Source of the DNA: JBAZTA01 sp964588175
Lineage (GTDB): Bacteria; Omnitrophota; Gorgyraeia; Gygaellales; Profunditerraquicolaceae
DNA length: 5,263 nucleotides
Reading direction: 5' to 3'
Assembly: GCA_964588175.1 (NCBI GenBank)
Contig: CAZPNW010000197.1
Span: forward strand, 1 to 5,263
The number at the start of each line of letters is the position of its first letter. The stretch's first letter is position 1. The position numbers were made by a program, and so were the translations under genes. Shown in pieces: positions 1-4,974 of this stretch. The notes below the pieces were generated by a model. That model made no database searches and was not told the DNA's origin. It saw only the letters and a program-made list of their open reading frames with translations.

Positions 1-46
1 GCTATGTGCACATTAACTATACAACAAGATATCATTATATACAAGT

Positions 47-95
47 AAAAAATGTTAGGATTTGGTAACTTTTTTTACTATTAAGACCCAACATT
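47..95 (-). terminator. Possible intrinsic terminator after the PilZ gene
   Basis: Read on the minus strand, AATGTTGGG (95-87) can pair with CCTAACATT (59-51), one G-T wobble included. The second arm runs directly into a run of six T (52-47). The loop is long (about 27 nt) and contains only a weak GTAA/TTAC inner hairpin, so the structure is less convincing than the two terminators elsewhere in the window. It begins about 15 nt after the PilZ stop codon, the expected place for the end of the receiver-receiver-PilZ transcript. Nothing recognisable was found in 1-46. Confidence 0.4.
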
Positions 96-109
96 CCCTC
101 AAGCCGTCT

Positions 110-511
110 TCATGCCGGTAAAGACCGAGGAATGCCTTGCCGGGATTCAGCAGGCTTATGCACCTTGATGAAATCCGTTAACTTATGTTTATCAATACCA
201 TCCATTCTGACAAATCTAATACCTGCTTCGGTAACCTTTTCCTTTGCCTGCGCAAGCCGCAAAACATCCCTTGTCCAGACAACCTGGCTATAGATCGAAA
301 GCGGGATAAAATAATCCGGGACCACCAGGCCAATAGTGAAAGTATCCCCCACATCAACTTTTTCCGAAACCACGATATGGGCGCCTTCTCCTGAAATATC
401 TTTGGTGAAAGAAAGGAAACGCCCGCACGGCTTGATCTTCTCGGGGCTCCCCTGGCAATGAGCAATGACCCTCGTGAGCAGCCGCCTGGATTCTCTTTTT
501 TCTGCCATCAT
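110..511 (-). CDS. PilZ-domain protein, probable c-di-GMP receptor
   Basis: This 133-residue cytoplasmic protein consists of essentially one PilZ domain. The two c-di-GMP-binding signatures are visible. An arginine-rich N-terminal stretch (R6, R9, R10) gives the RxxxR motif as R6-ESR-R10. The D/NxSxxG motif appears as D38-I-S40-G-E-G43. The late PilZ strand is recognisable as AGIRFV at about 96-101. No membrane segment or second domain is seen, so it would act as a free adaptor that binds c-di-GMP and contacts a partner. The ATG at 511 is chosen because GAGGG lies 7 nt upstream; a second ATG follows directly. It starts 17 nt after the stop of the upstream stand-alone receiver, so it is probably the last gene of a three-gene operon. 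The C-terminal tail (about 118-133) is not conserved as far as I can tell. The target process (motility, adhesion, exopolysaccharide) cannot be read from the sequence. The family call is secure; ligand binding is inferred from the motifs. Confidence 0.88.
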   Translation of the reverse strand: MMAEKRESRRLLTRVIAHCQGSPEKIKPCGRFLSFTKDISGEGAHIVVSEKVDVGDTFTIGLVVPDYFIPLSIYSQVVWTRDVLRLAQAKEKVTEAGIRFVRMDGIDKHKLTDFIKVHKPAESRQGIPRSLPA

Positions 512-528
512 AACGCATCCCTCTCTTC

Positions 529-903
529 CTAAGAAAAACTATTGGTAAACAACCGGTTCACTTCACTGTGCAACACAGAAAGGGCATCTAATTTATAATA
601 GTAGCCATCGGCATTACAGACTAAAAACTGCTGTTCGTCCTTGGCGTAAACACTGGAAATCAATATTTTAATCTGCGGGAATTCCTTCTTTATCATATCA
701 AAAACATCCAGGCCGCTTGATTCCGGCAACAAGATATCCAACAAGACTATTTTTACATCCGTGTTCCTCCTTAATAAAGTAATCGCTTCTTTCCCGTCAG
801 AAGACTGTAAGACTTTATACCCCAAGCCCGATAATTCCTGGGAAAAAAGAGCCCTGATCTTGGGCTCGTCATCAATAACCAGAATTTTATTAATTTGCGC
901 CAT
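529..903 (-). CDS. Stand-alone response regulator receiver protein (second of tandem pair)
   Basis: This 124-residue CheY-like protein has no output domain. Receiver landmarks are the acidic pair D11-D12, the phospho-acceptor D56 in LLDILLP, S84 at the end of beta-4 and the conserved lysine K104. Two positions are unusual. The residue after S84 is valine, where small Ala/Gly is typical, and K104 is followed by Leu rather than the usual Pro (YYYKL). The same features recur in the upstream receiver (SSVY, then a Tyr-rich stretch before Lys), so the two belong to one subfamily. The start (ATG at 903) lies inside the end of the upstream gene with a 14-bp overlap, implying translational coupling; the PilZ gene follows after 17 nt. 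With no DNA-binding or enzymatic domain, it must act by protein contact or as a phosphate intermediate or sink. The kinase that feeds it is unknown; the CusS-like kinase nearby is only a positional candidate. Confidence 0.93.
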   Translation of the reverse strand: MAQINKILVIDDEPKIRALFSQELSGLGYKVLQSSDGKEAITLLRRNTDVKIVLLDILLPESSGLDVFDMIKKEFPQIKILISSVYAKDEQQFLVCNADGYYYKLDALSVLHSEVNRLFTNSFS

Positions 904-1252
904 TCTCTACTACCCCTTTGATCTTTTTTAATAACACTTCTATCCCCTGCGATTTATCATAATAATCATGCGCCCAGGAGATCATGCGTTTCTGCTCCTC
1001 CGGGTGATAGACGCTTGAAACGATCACCTTGGTATTCTTATGGAACATTTGTATCACCTCGGACAATGTTTCTCCGTCAACATCGGGCATTTTAATATCC
1101 AAAAGCACCAGATCGATGTCTTCTTTCTTCAATATCTCATTGGTTTCTGAAGCATTTGAGGCTTCAATAACTTTAAATCCTTCAGAAACGAGCAAACTCG
1201 TATACATGTCACGGATATTCTTTTCATCATCCACTACCAGGATCTTTTTCAT
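890..1252 (-). CDS. Stand-alone response regulator receiver protein (first of tandem pair)
   Basis: This 120-residue single receiver domain fills the whole protein. Key residues are D8-D9, the phospho-acceptor D52 in LLDIKMP, S80 and K100. As in its downstream partner, Val follows the conserved Ser (SSVY), and Lys is not followed by Pro (DYYDKS). The start is supported by an AAAAAGGAG Shine-Dalgarno sequence ending 6 nt before the ATG. It is the first gene after a promoter region with four 11-bp-spaced heptamers, so it is probably the promoter-proximal gene of the receiver-receiver-PilZ operon. It overlaps the next gene by 14 bp. Its sequence is clearly related to, but well diverged from, its partner, so the duplication is not recent. 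The role is unknown: as a CheY/Spo0F-like protein it could relay phosphate or bind a partner when phosphorylated. Confidence 0.93.
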   Translation of the reverse strand: MKKILVVDDEKNIRDMYTSLLVSEGFKVIEASNASETNEILKKEDIDLVLLDIKMPDVDGETLSEVIQMFHKNTKVIVSSVYHPEEQKRMISWAHDYYDKSQGIEVLLKKIKGVVENGAN

Positions 1253-1257
1253 AGCCG

Positions 1258-1267
1258 GCTCCTTTTT
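1258..1267 (-). promoter_or_regulatory. Shine-Dalgarno for the first stand-alone receiver
   Basis: On the minus strand an AAAAAGGAG stretch ends 6 nt before the ATG at 1252. It is a strong, normally placed ribosome binding site that fixes this start codon. Confidence 0.75.
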
Positions 1268-1277
1268 GTTTTAACTA

Positions 1278-1288
1278 GTTATAGTATA
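1278..1288 (-). promoter_or_regulatory. -10 element(s) of the receiver/PilZ operon
   Basis: Two overlapping hexamers resemble TATAAT on the minus strand: TATACT (1288-1283) and TATAAC (1283-1278). There is no convincing TTGACA at the proper distance. The upstream DNA instead holds heptamer direct repeats whose third copy ends 10 nt before TATACT, as in activator-dependent promoters of the PhoB type. Either hexamer could be the functional one. Confidence 0.55.
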
Positions 1289-1327
1289 GTAAAACGAAGA
1301 TTAAAAGAACGTTAAAATAACATTAAA
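1288..1327 (-). promoter_or_regulatory. Pho-box-like array: four heptamers at 11-bp spacing
   Basis: Reading the minus strand, heptamers begin every 11 bp: TTTAATG (1327-1321), TTTAACG (1316-1310), TTTAATC (1305-1299) and a weaker TTTTACT (1294-1288). Each is separated by a 4-nt spacer that is itself T-rich (TTAT, TTCT, TTCG). The 7+4+7 arrangement is the known architecture of OmpR/PhoB-family operators, where two winged-helix domains bind head to tail; TTAACA-type words resemble the Gram-positive PhoP and cyanobacterial PhoB consensus. Copies 2 and 3 form an 18-bp box ending 10 nt upstream of TATACT, which would replace the -35 element. The array is directly seen. Which regulator binds is inference; the OmpR-like protein encoded upstream at 3104-3772 is the obvious candidate. 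AT-richness makes chance resemblance possible, but the exact register argues against it. Confidence 0.6.
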
Positions 1328-1354
1328 TTTCTTTAATGGTCGCAGGCTTCAGGC

Positions 1355-1517
1355 CACAGGTCGCATGACACAAGACACAAGTTACAGGACACAGGTCACA
1401 CGTAGTCGATGGTCCACAGTCCATAGACTATAGTCACAAGACACAGGTCGCATGACACAAGTAGTCGATAGTCTATAGTCAATGGTCGATAGTCCACAGA
1501 CTATAGTCGCAAGACAC
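1355..1517. repeat. Degenerate interspersed repeat cluster
   Basis: The plus strand contains exact and near-exact repeats. A 20-bp word starting CACAGGTCGCATG occurs identically at 1355-1374 and 1442-1461. A 19-bp word, GACTATAGTC followed by RCAAGACAC, occurs at 1426-1444 and 1499-1517 with one mismatch. TCGATRGTCCACAG occurs at 1406-1419 and 1486-1499 with one mismatch. GTAGTCGAT occurs at 1402-1410 and 1461-1469. GACTATAGTC is itself a perfect 10-bp palindrome. The words recur in similar order but with variable spacing (87, 73, 80 and 59 bp), so this is not a clean tandem array or a CRISPR. It looks like a selfish or recombination-generated intergenic repeat family; function is unknown. 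Confidence 0.8.
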
Positions 1518-1536
1518 CTGCCTGCCGGCAGGCAGG
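1517..1536. repeat. 20-bp perfect palindrome (CCTGCC...GGCAGG)
   Basis: The sequence is a perfect inverted repeat, with CCTGCCTGCC followed at once by its reverse complement. It can form a GC-rich hairpin in either strand's transcript. It directly abuts the end of the repeat cluster. No T-run follows on either side, so it is not a standard intrinsic terminator. From memory, this CCTGCCTGCCGGCAGGCAGG-type element recurs in intergenic DNA of uncultivated bacterial genomes, where it yields spurious LPAGR-like peptides; this is recollection, not a search result. Possible roles are transcript 3'-end stabilisation for the kinase message or a dispersed mobile palindrome. Confidence 0.8.
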
Positions 1537-1614
1537 GACCCGTCCAATAATATGCAATTGATAATCTATAGAAAAGGGTAATCCGGAGAACTGGAAACTG
1601 GGGAACCACAATAC

Positions 1615-3096
1615 TCAGGCAAGCGGCAGAATAACGGTAAACGTGGTCCCTTTTCCCGGTTTACTTTTGACTTGAATATCAGCATTATGGATCTTAGCGA
1701 TAGATTGAACAATATTCAAGCCTAATCCGATCCCGGAGTTTGAGCTTTTGATCTTCATATCTTTCTGAAAGAATTTGTTAAAGATCTTGGGCAGATCTTC
1801 TTCAGCGATCCCCATACCTGTATCAGAAACGCTTACGGCAACTTTATTATTGACCGTCTTTACGGCAATATCTATTTTCCCTTTCACGGGAGTGAATTTG
1901 ACCGCGTTATTGATTAAATTATAAAAAAGCCTGCGCAAATGCAATTTATCCGCCTTGACCATGACCGGTTTTCCCGGCATATCAGCAGAAACAAGAAGCT
2001 CTTTTTCAGCAGCCAGGACTTTGCTTTGCTCATAAATTTCACCTAAGAATGCTATTAAATCTATCTGCTCAAAATGAAAAACCCCCGTTTTATACTCAAG
2101 CCGGGTCAACAACAATAAATCCTCGATCATTTTTATCATTTTCTGGGCTTCTTCAAGGTTCACATTAAGAACCGCCTTATATTCATCGATGCCTCGCTCT
2201 TTGCGCAAGGCGACTTCCGTCTGCCCCCGGATGATCGCCAGAGGCGTTTTTAACTCATGCGCGGCATGCGAGCTGAATTCACTCACATATTGGAAAGATT
2301 TCTCCAAACGCGATATCATATCATTAAAAGCCTCGACCAAAGGCTTGATCTCTTCATCGACATGCCCGGTCTTAACCCGCTCGCGAAGGTCCTCATAGGT
2401 AATTTTACGCGCTGTCTCCGTGATCCTGACCACCGGCTTTAAAATACGCGTCGTAAGGACCCCACCGATAAAGAAACCCAGGATAAGAATGATCGGGACA
2501 CTTATCCAGCGGTAATACAACATGATATTAACGATATGCTGCAAGGGCTCCAGCGCCGTACAAACCTTTAAAATATATACTGTTTTATTATTCAAAAAGA
2601 ACGGGATACTGATCATACGAAAATCTGTGCCTTTGAAGCGGACATTGGTGAACATCTTTTGTTGTTCAGTAATTATATTAGAACTTTTCAATATCAACGT
2701 TATTAACTCCGGCTGCATGTTTGCGGAAGCGACTACTGCTTCTCCGGAGGGATTCGTAAAAACGATATAATCATTTTTTAGCCCCAAAGTCTCTACATTC
2801 TTAAGCCAAAGTGCCTCCAGCCGCACCACCTTGTCCTGGTCGCAATGAGTCGCTTCCTCTCCAATCGATCTCTTAAAAGAATAAATAAAAGACCAATGGT
2901 CATGGCCCAGGATATTCAGATACGAAGATACGGTATTGATCACCGCATTAGCCTTCATTTCAAGACGCTCGTCGAAATCACGGTATAAATTATAATAGAG
3001 GTTTAAATAAATAAAGCTGGTATACACCGCAAGGATCAAACCTAGAATAGCGGTATATAAAATACTGATCTTAAAACGTATGGAATTGAGTTTCAT
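1615..3096 (-). CDS. Membrane sensor histidine kinase, CusS/heavy-metal-sensor-like architecture
   Basis: This 493-residue kinase is of full family length. In order: a short cytoplasmic N-terminus and TM1 (about 10-32), an extracytoplasmic sensor (about 33-195), TM2 (about 197-216), and a HAMP linker (about 217-268, starting ILKPVVRI). A HisKA domain follows with the H-box SHAAHELKTPL and phospho-acceptor H280. The HATPase domain has the N-box around N393-N397, the G1 box DTGMGI (425-430), the F-box IFNKFF (438-443) and the G2 box GIGLGL (455-460), ending with GKGTTFTV. All catalytic motifs are intact. The stretch RLEKSF...FSSHAAHELKTPL...GQTEVAL resembles the CusS/CzcS group, but the stimulus cannot be assigned. 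The start is 7 nt after the stop of the OmpR-type regulator, with GAGG just upstream, so the two form a classic operon with the regulator first. The sensor carries H65, H67, H84 and C85, which could be metal ligands, though that is speculative. Confidence 0.93.
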   Translation of the reverse strand: MKLNSIRFKISILYTAILGLILAVYTSFIYLNLYYNLYRDFDERLEMKANAVINTVSSYLNILGHDHWSFIYSFKRSIGEEATHCDQDKVVRLEALWLKNVETLGLKNDYIVFTNPSGEAVVASANMQPELITLILKSSNIITEQQKMFTNVRFKGTDFRMISIPFFLNNKTVYILKVCTALEPLQHIVNIMLYYRWISVPIILILGFFIGGVLTTRILKPVVRITETARKITYEDLRERVKTGHVDEEIKPLVEAFNDMISRLEKSFQYVSEFSSHAAHELKTPLAIIRGQTEVALRKERGIDEYKAVLNVNLEEAQKMIKMIEDLLLLTRLEYKTGVFHFEQIDLIAFLGEIYEQSKVLAAEKELLVSADMPGKPVMVKADKLHLRRLFYNLINNAVKFTPVKGKIDIAVKTVNNKVAVSVSDTGMGIAEEDLPKIFNKFFQKDMKIKSSNSGIGLGLNIVQSIAKIHNADIQVKSKPGKGTTFTVILPLA

Positions 3097-3103
3097 AAGC
3101 CTC

Positions 3104-3772
3104 TTATTCCTTTAAAATATAGCCGACGCCGCGAATAGTATGGATAAGCTTCTTTTTAAAACCCTTATCGAGCTTTTTACGCAGGAAATTAGTATATACA
3201 TCGATGATATTGGTAAAACTGTCAAAATCATCTCCCCAAACATGCTCGGAAATCATCGTCCTGGTCACAACCTGATTAACATGCATCATCAAATATTCCA
3301 ACAAAGCATATTCTTTTGCGGAAAGCGTGATTTCCTTACCTGAGCGCCTGACTTTATGAGTAAGCTGATCCAGCTCTAAATCCGCTACCGTCAGAAATGT
3401 CGTCTTCACCGAGGCATCGCGGCGCAAAAGCGCGCGTATCCTCGCCAAGAACTCTTCAAAAGCAAAAGGCTTGGTAAGATAATCATCCGCGCCGGAGTCT
3501 AAACCTGAGACTTTTTCCTCGGTCGACCCGCGAGCCGTAAGCATCAAAATAGGGACACGCACCTTATTGCTGCGCAGTTGCCGGCAAATATCCCTACCAT
3601 CGCCGTCAGGCAGCATAATATCGAGGACGATCAGATCATAGGGATTGGTTTCTGCAAGAAAAAGCGCTTTTTCTCCGGTCGCAGCAAGGTCAACCGTATA
3701 ATGTTCCTCCCCTAAGCCGCGTTTAATAAAATCAGCGATACGGATTTCATCTTCCACTAAGAGGATCCTCAT
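3104..3772 (-). CDS. OmpR/PhoB-family winged-helix response regulator
   Basis: This 222-residue DNA-binding transcription factor is phosphorylated by its partner kinase. The receiver domain (about 1-116) has the acidic E7-D8, the phospho-acceptor D51 in VLDIMLP, T79, and K101-P102. The C-terminal winged helix (about 126-221) shows LSAKEYALLEYLM at the start of its first helix, a recognition-helix region NIIDVYTNFLRKKLD, and the wing IHTIRGVGYIL. All canonical residues are present, unlike the two stand-alone receivers downstream. The ATG at 3772 is followed by a typical MRILLVEDE start. Upstream are AAAGGAAG (about 14 nt away) and AGG about 8 nt away, so the SD is not ideal. The sensor kinase follows after 7 nt. 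The gene lies just past an intrinsic terminator and a mini-ORF. Likely targets include the 11-bp-spaced heptamer array at 1288-1327, which fits this family's operator layout. The subgroup resembles CusR/CopR-type regulators, but the regulon is not determined. Confidence 0.95.
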   Translation of the reverse strand: MRILLVEDEIRIADFIKRGLGEEHYTVDLAATGEKALFLAETNPYDLIVLDIMLPDGDGRDICRQLRSNKVRVPILMLTARGSTEEKVSGLDSGADDYLTKPFAFEEFLARIRALLRRDASVKTTFLTVADLELDQLTHKVRRSGKEITLSAKEYALLEYLMMHVNQVVTRTMISEHVWGDDFDSFTNIIDVYTNFLRKKLDKGFKKKLIHTIRGVGYILKE

Positions 3773-3800
3773 AGATTTTGCCTATCTTCCTTTAAGAAAC

Positions 3801-3840
3801 AAAAAAGCAATTCCCTTTTCTGCCTCTTTTAAGGAATTGC
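3801..3840 (-). terminator. Intrinsic terminator between deaminase and the OmpR-type regulator
   Basis: On the minus strand the perfect 8-bp arms GCAATTCC (3840-3833) and GGAATTGC (3814-3807) flank an 18-nt A/G-rich loop and are followed by six T (3806-3801). It would end the greA-deaminase transcript. It leaves only 28 nt between the T-run and the regulator's ATG, too little for a full separate promoter downstream. The regulator is therefore read either from a promoter overlapping the hairpin or by passing through it, as in attenuation. Confidence 0.75.
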
Positions 3841-3847
3841 CTATAGA

Positions 3848-3865
3848 CTATTTTTCTTTAAGCAT
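3848..3865 (-). CDS. Five-codon leader ORF candidate (MLKEK)
   Basis: ATG-CTT-AAA-GAA-AAA-TAG lies on the minus strand, preceded by GGAGGTGG (3877-3870) with the GGAGG core exactly 7 nt from the ATG. This is one of the best ribosome binding sites in the window. The stop codon is 7 nt before the stem of the intrinsic terminator at 3801-3840, and the OmpR-type regulator follows. The arrangement (strong SD, very short ORF, terminator, gene) resembles translation-coupled attenuation leaders. The peptide has no run of a single rare amino acid that would name an effector, and so short an ORF can arise by chance. It could also be a degenerate remnant or a non-coding SD-like site. Confidence 0.3.
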   Translation of the reverse strand: MLKEK

Positions 3866-3884
3866 ATCGCCACCTCCGGTGACT

Positions 3885-3915
3885 GATATACACGCTTATT
3901 CCCAGGATGTTTCAA
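3885..3915 (-). promoter_or_regulatory. Weak candidate promoter for the two-component operon
   Basis: TTGAAA (3915-3910) resembles a -35 hexamer, and TATATC (3890-3885) could be a -10. The 19-bp spacer is longer than optimal, and only four of six -10 bases match. Transcription would start near 3878, right before the GGAGGTGG site, and pass through the mini-ORF and terminator to the regulator. No better promoter was found in 3773-3923. Confidence 0.25.
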
Positions 3916-3923
3916 AGACGATC

Positions 3924-4412
3924 TTAATACACGCGCTTACCTTCCGATTGGTCCCAAGCAACCAGCAATTCCAGGCATTCCTGCCGCAAAAACCCGGGGT
4001 AAATACTCAAGGGGCTTTTCCCCAGTTTTTTAAGCCGGGCATTAGAAATATTCAATTCATGAAACCCGCGCTTATTTACATCCGCTATAGAAGTCCCATA
4101 GACAAGCGCACTGATCCTTGCCCAATGGATAGCGCCGAAACACATAGGACAAGGCTCCGTCGTCGAATAAATATGGCATCCTGAAAGATCCCACGTCTTG
4201 AGCTTCCGTGATGCTGCCCTGATCGCGTTTATTTCCGCGTGAGCGGTTGCATCATGCTTTAAAACAGTGTTACGCGCTACAGCCACTACAATCCCCTTAC
4301 GGGTAATACAAGCGCCGAACGGCCCGCCGGCAAGAGACACCGTATTCTTACGGCCCTCAGCCATTGCCAGACGCATATAATATTCTTTTAATCGAGCCTT
4401 CGAGTTACCCAT
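3924..4412 (-). CDS. Guanine-deaminase-like nucleoside/nucleobase deaminase (CDA fold)
   Basis: This 162-residue zinc hydrolase belongs to the cytidine/deoxycytidylate deaminase superfamily. The catalytic motifs are complete: H58-A-E60 (zinc ligand and proton-shuttling Glu) and P87-C88-P-M-C91 (two zinc cysteines), followed by GAIHWAR. The GGPFGA near residue 29, TAHAEINAIR, and the C-terminal tail W153...GKRVY with a terminal Tyr match the pattern of Bacillus GuaD-type guanine deaminases, whose swapped C-terminus closes the active site. Guanine to xanthine is thus the likeliest reaction, in purine salvage or catabolism. A tRNA adenosine deaminase (TadA) is less likely because of that tail. 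The ATG at 4412 gives the right distance to the first motif, although no good SD is visible. It starts 18 nt after the greA stop and in the same frame, so it is probably co-transcribed and re-initiated. The specific substrate is inferred. Confidence 0.82.
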   Translation of the reverse strand: MGNSKARLKEYYMRLAMAEGRKNTVSLAGGPFGACITRKGIVVAVARNTVLKHDATAHAEINAIRAASRKLKTWDLSGCHIYSTTEPCPMCFGAIHWARISALVYGTSIADVNKRGFHELNISNARLKKLGKSPLSIYPGFLRQECLELLVAWDQSEGKRVY

Positions 4413-4430
4413 TACGGGATCATGTATGAT

Positions 4431-4907
4431 CTAACGGTCGATCTTGATAATTTTATACTTTAAGACGCCTGCGGGCACCGTGATTTCTACGGCCTCATTT
4501 ACCTTATGCCCGATTAACGCTTTACCGACCGGAGAAGTAACGGAGATCTTACCTGCGGCATAATCCGCTTCCAGTTCTGAAACCAGCGTATATTGAAGTT
4601 TTTCTTCTGAATCAAGGTCTATTAAATCCACGATCGCTCCAATAAGCACTTCATCTTTAGAAATAGATTGATCATCAAGAATACGCGCCCGGCTCATCTT
4701 ATCTTCCAGCTCCGCGATCTTCTTTTCATTAAGCCCTTGAGCATCCTTAGCCGCGTCATATTCCGCATTCTCACTGATATCACCATGAGCCCGGGCCGTA
4801 GCAATAGCCCTGGAAATATCCCGGCGCCGCGTTGTTTTCAAATAATCCAAATCTTGCATTAATTTATCGAAGCCTTTTTGTGTTAAATAAATTTCACCAC
4901 CGCTCAC
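4431..4907 (-). CDS. greA: Transcription elongation factor GreA
   Basis: This 158-residue protein is of standard GreA length. It binds the RNA polymerase secondary channel and stimulates cleavage of backtracked transcripts. The N-terminal coiled coil (about 5-77) carries the tip motif GDISENAEYDAAKDAQ, with the acidic residues D43 and E46 that coordinate the catalytic Mg2+ (equivalent to D41/E44 of E. coli). The C-terminal FKBP-like domain (about 85-157) shows YTLVSELEAD and ISVTSPVGKALIGHKVNE, which bind polymerase. The start is GTG at 4907, supported by GGAGGTGA (4918-4911) with the core 6 nt away; an ATG start is not available in a conserved position. It has its own sigma70-like promoter and probably heads a two-gene transcript with the deaminase. 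No deviations from the family were noticed. Confidence 0.96.
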   Translation of the reverse strand: MSGGEIYLTQKGFDKLMQDLDYLKTTRRRDISRAIATARAHGDISENAEYDAAKDAQGLNEKKIAELEDKMSRARILDDQSISKDEVLIGAIVDLIDLDSEEKLQYTLVSELEADYAAGKISVTSPVGKALIGHKVNEAVEITVPAGVLKYKIIKIDR

Positions 4908-4910
4908 CTG

Positions 4911-4918
4911 TCACCTCC
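4911..4918 (-). promoter_or_regulatory. Strong Shine-Dalgarno deciding the GTG start of greA
   Basis: GGAGGTGA on the minus strand sits with its GGAGG core 6 nt before the GTG at 4907. It fixes the unusual start codon and gives the N-terminus MSGGEIYLT, as expected for GreA. Confidence 0.8.
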
Positions 4919-4974
4919 AATAAAACTCCCTATCCATAGGTCATTCGAAAACACTCATCGATTCTGTCACAGCT

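Larger units (their letters stand above)
1339..1614. other. Gene-free intergenic stretch with interspersed repeats
   Basis: Between the kinase stop and the promoter of the receiver operon lies DNA with no credible coding sequence. The open frames across it translate into repetitive, low-complexity peptide and have no plausible ribosome binding site or homology-like pattern. Its main part (1355-1517) is assembled from recurring short words and ends at a 20-bp palindrome. The remainder (1537-1614) is ordinary-looking, apart from a partly repetitive GGAGAACTGG / GGAAACTGGG run around 1584-1604. No clear intrinsic terminator for the kinase transcript was found here. Confidence 0.7.

Noticed and set aside
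34..39. TATAAT on the minus strand near the left edge, as a promoter for a gene beyond the window
   Set aside because: There is no suitable -35 at 16-18 bp upstream and no downstream gene is visible to support it.
1029..1274. Plus-strand open frames opposite the receivers, kinase, regulator, deaminase and greA
   Set aside because: They are antisense shadows of strongly conserved minus-strand genes, without family motifs or ribosome binding sites of their own.
1321..1338. Inverted repeat CATTAAA/TTTAATG next to the promoter array
   Set aside because: It is a 7-bp AT-only-like palindrome with a 4-nt gap. One arm is already the first heptamer of the direct-repeat array, so the inverted pairing may be coincidental.
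1355..1517. CRISPR array
   Set aside because: Repeats are short, of different kinds and irregularly spaced; there are no uniform spacers and no cas genes.
1564..1576. Shared ATCTATAGAAAA word at about 1564-1575 and 5036-5047
   Set aside because: Two AT-rich 12-mers in unrelated contexts, one merging into the terminator A-run; not enough to call a repeat family.
1382..1609. 75-codon open frame on the minus strand across the intergenic repeats
   Set aside because: Its translation is repetitive (repeated Leu-Ser-Thr-Tyr-Arg and LPAGR-type words) and derives directly from the nucleotide repeats and palindrome. It has no convincing ribosome binding site.
4921..4970. Short ORFs in the greA leader (MSVFE and one ending in the greA SD, MDREFYWR)
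   Set aside because: Neither has a ribosome binding site, and their codons show no sign of selection; most likely chance.
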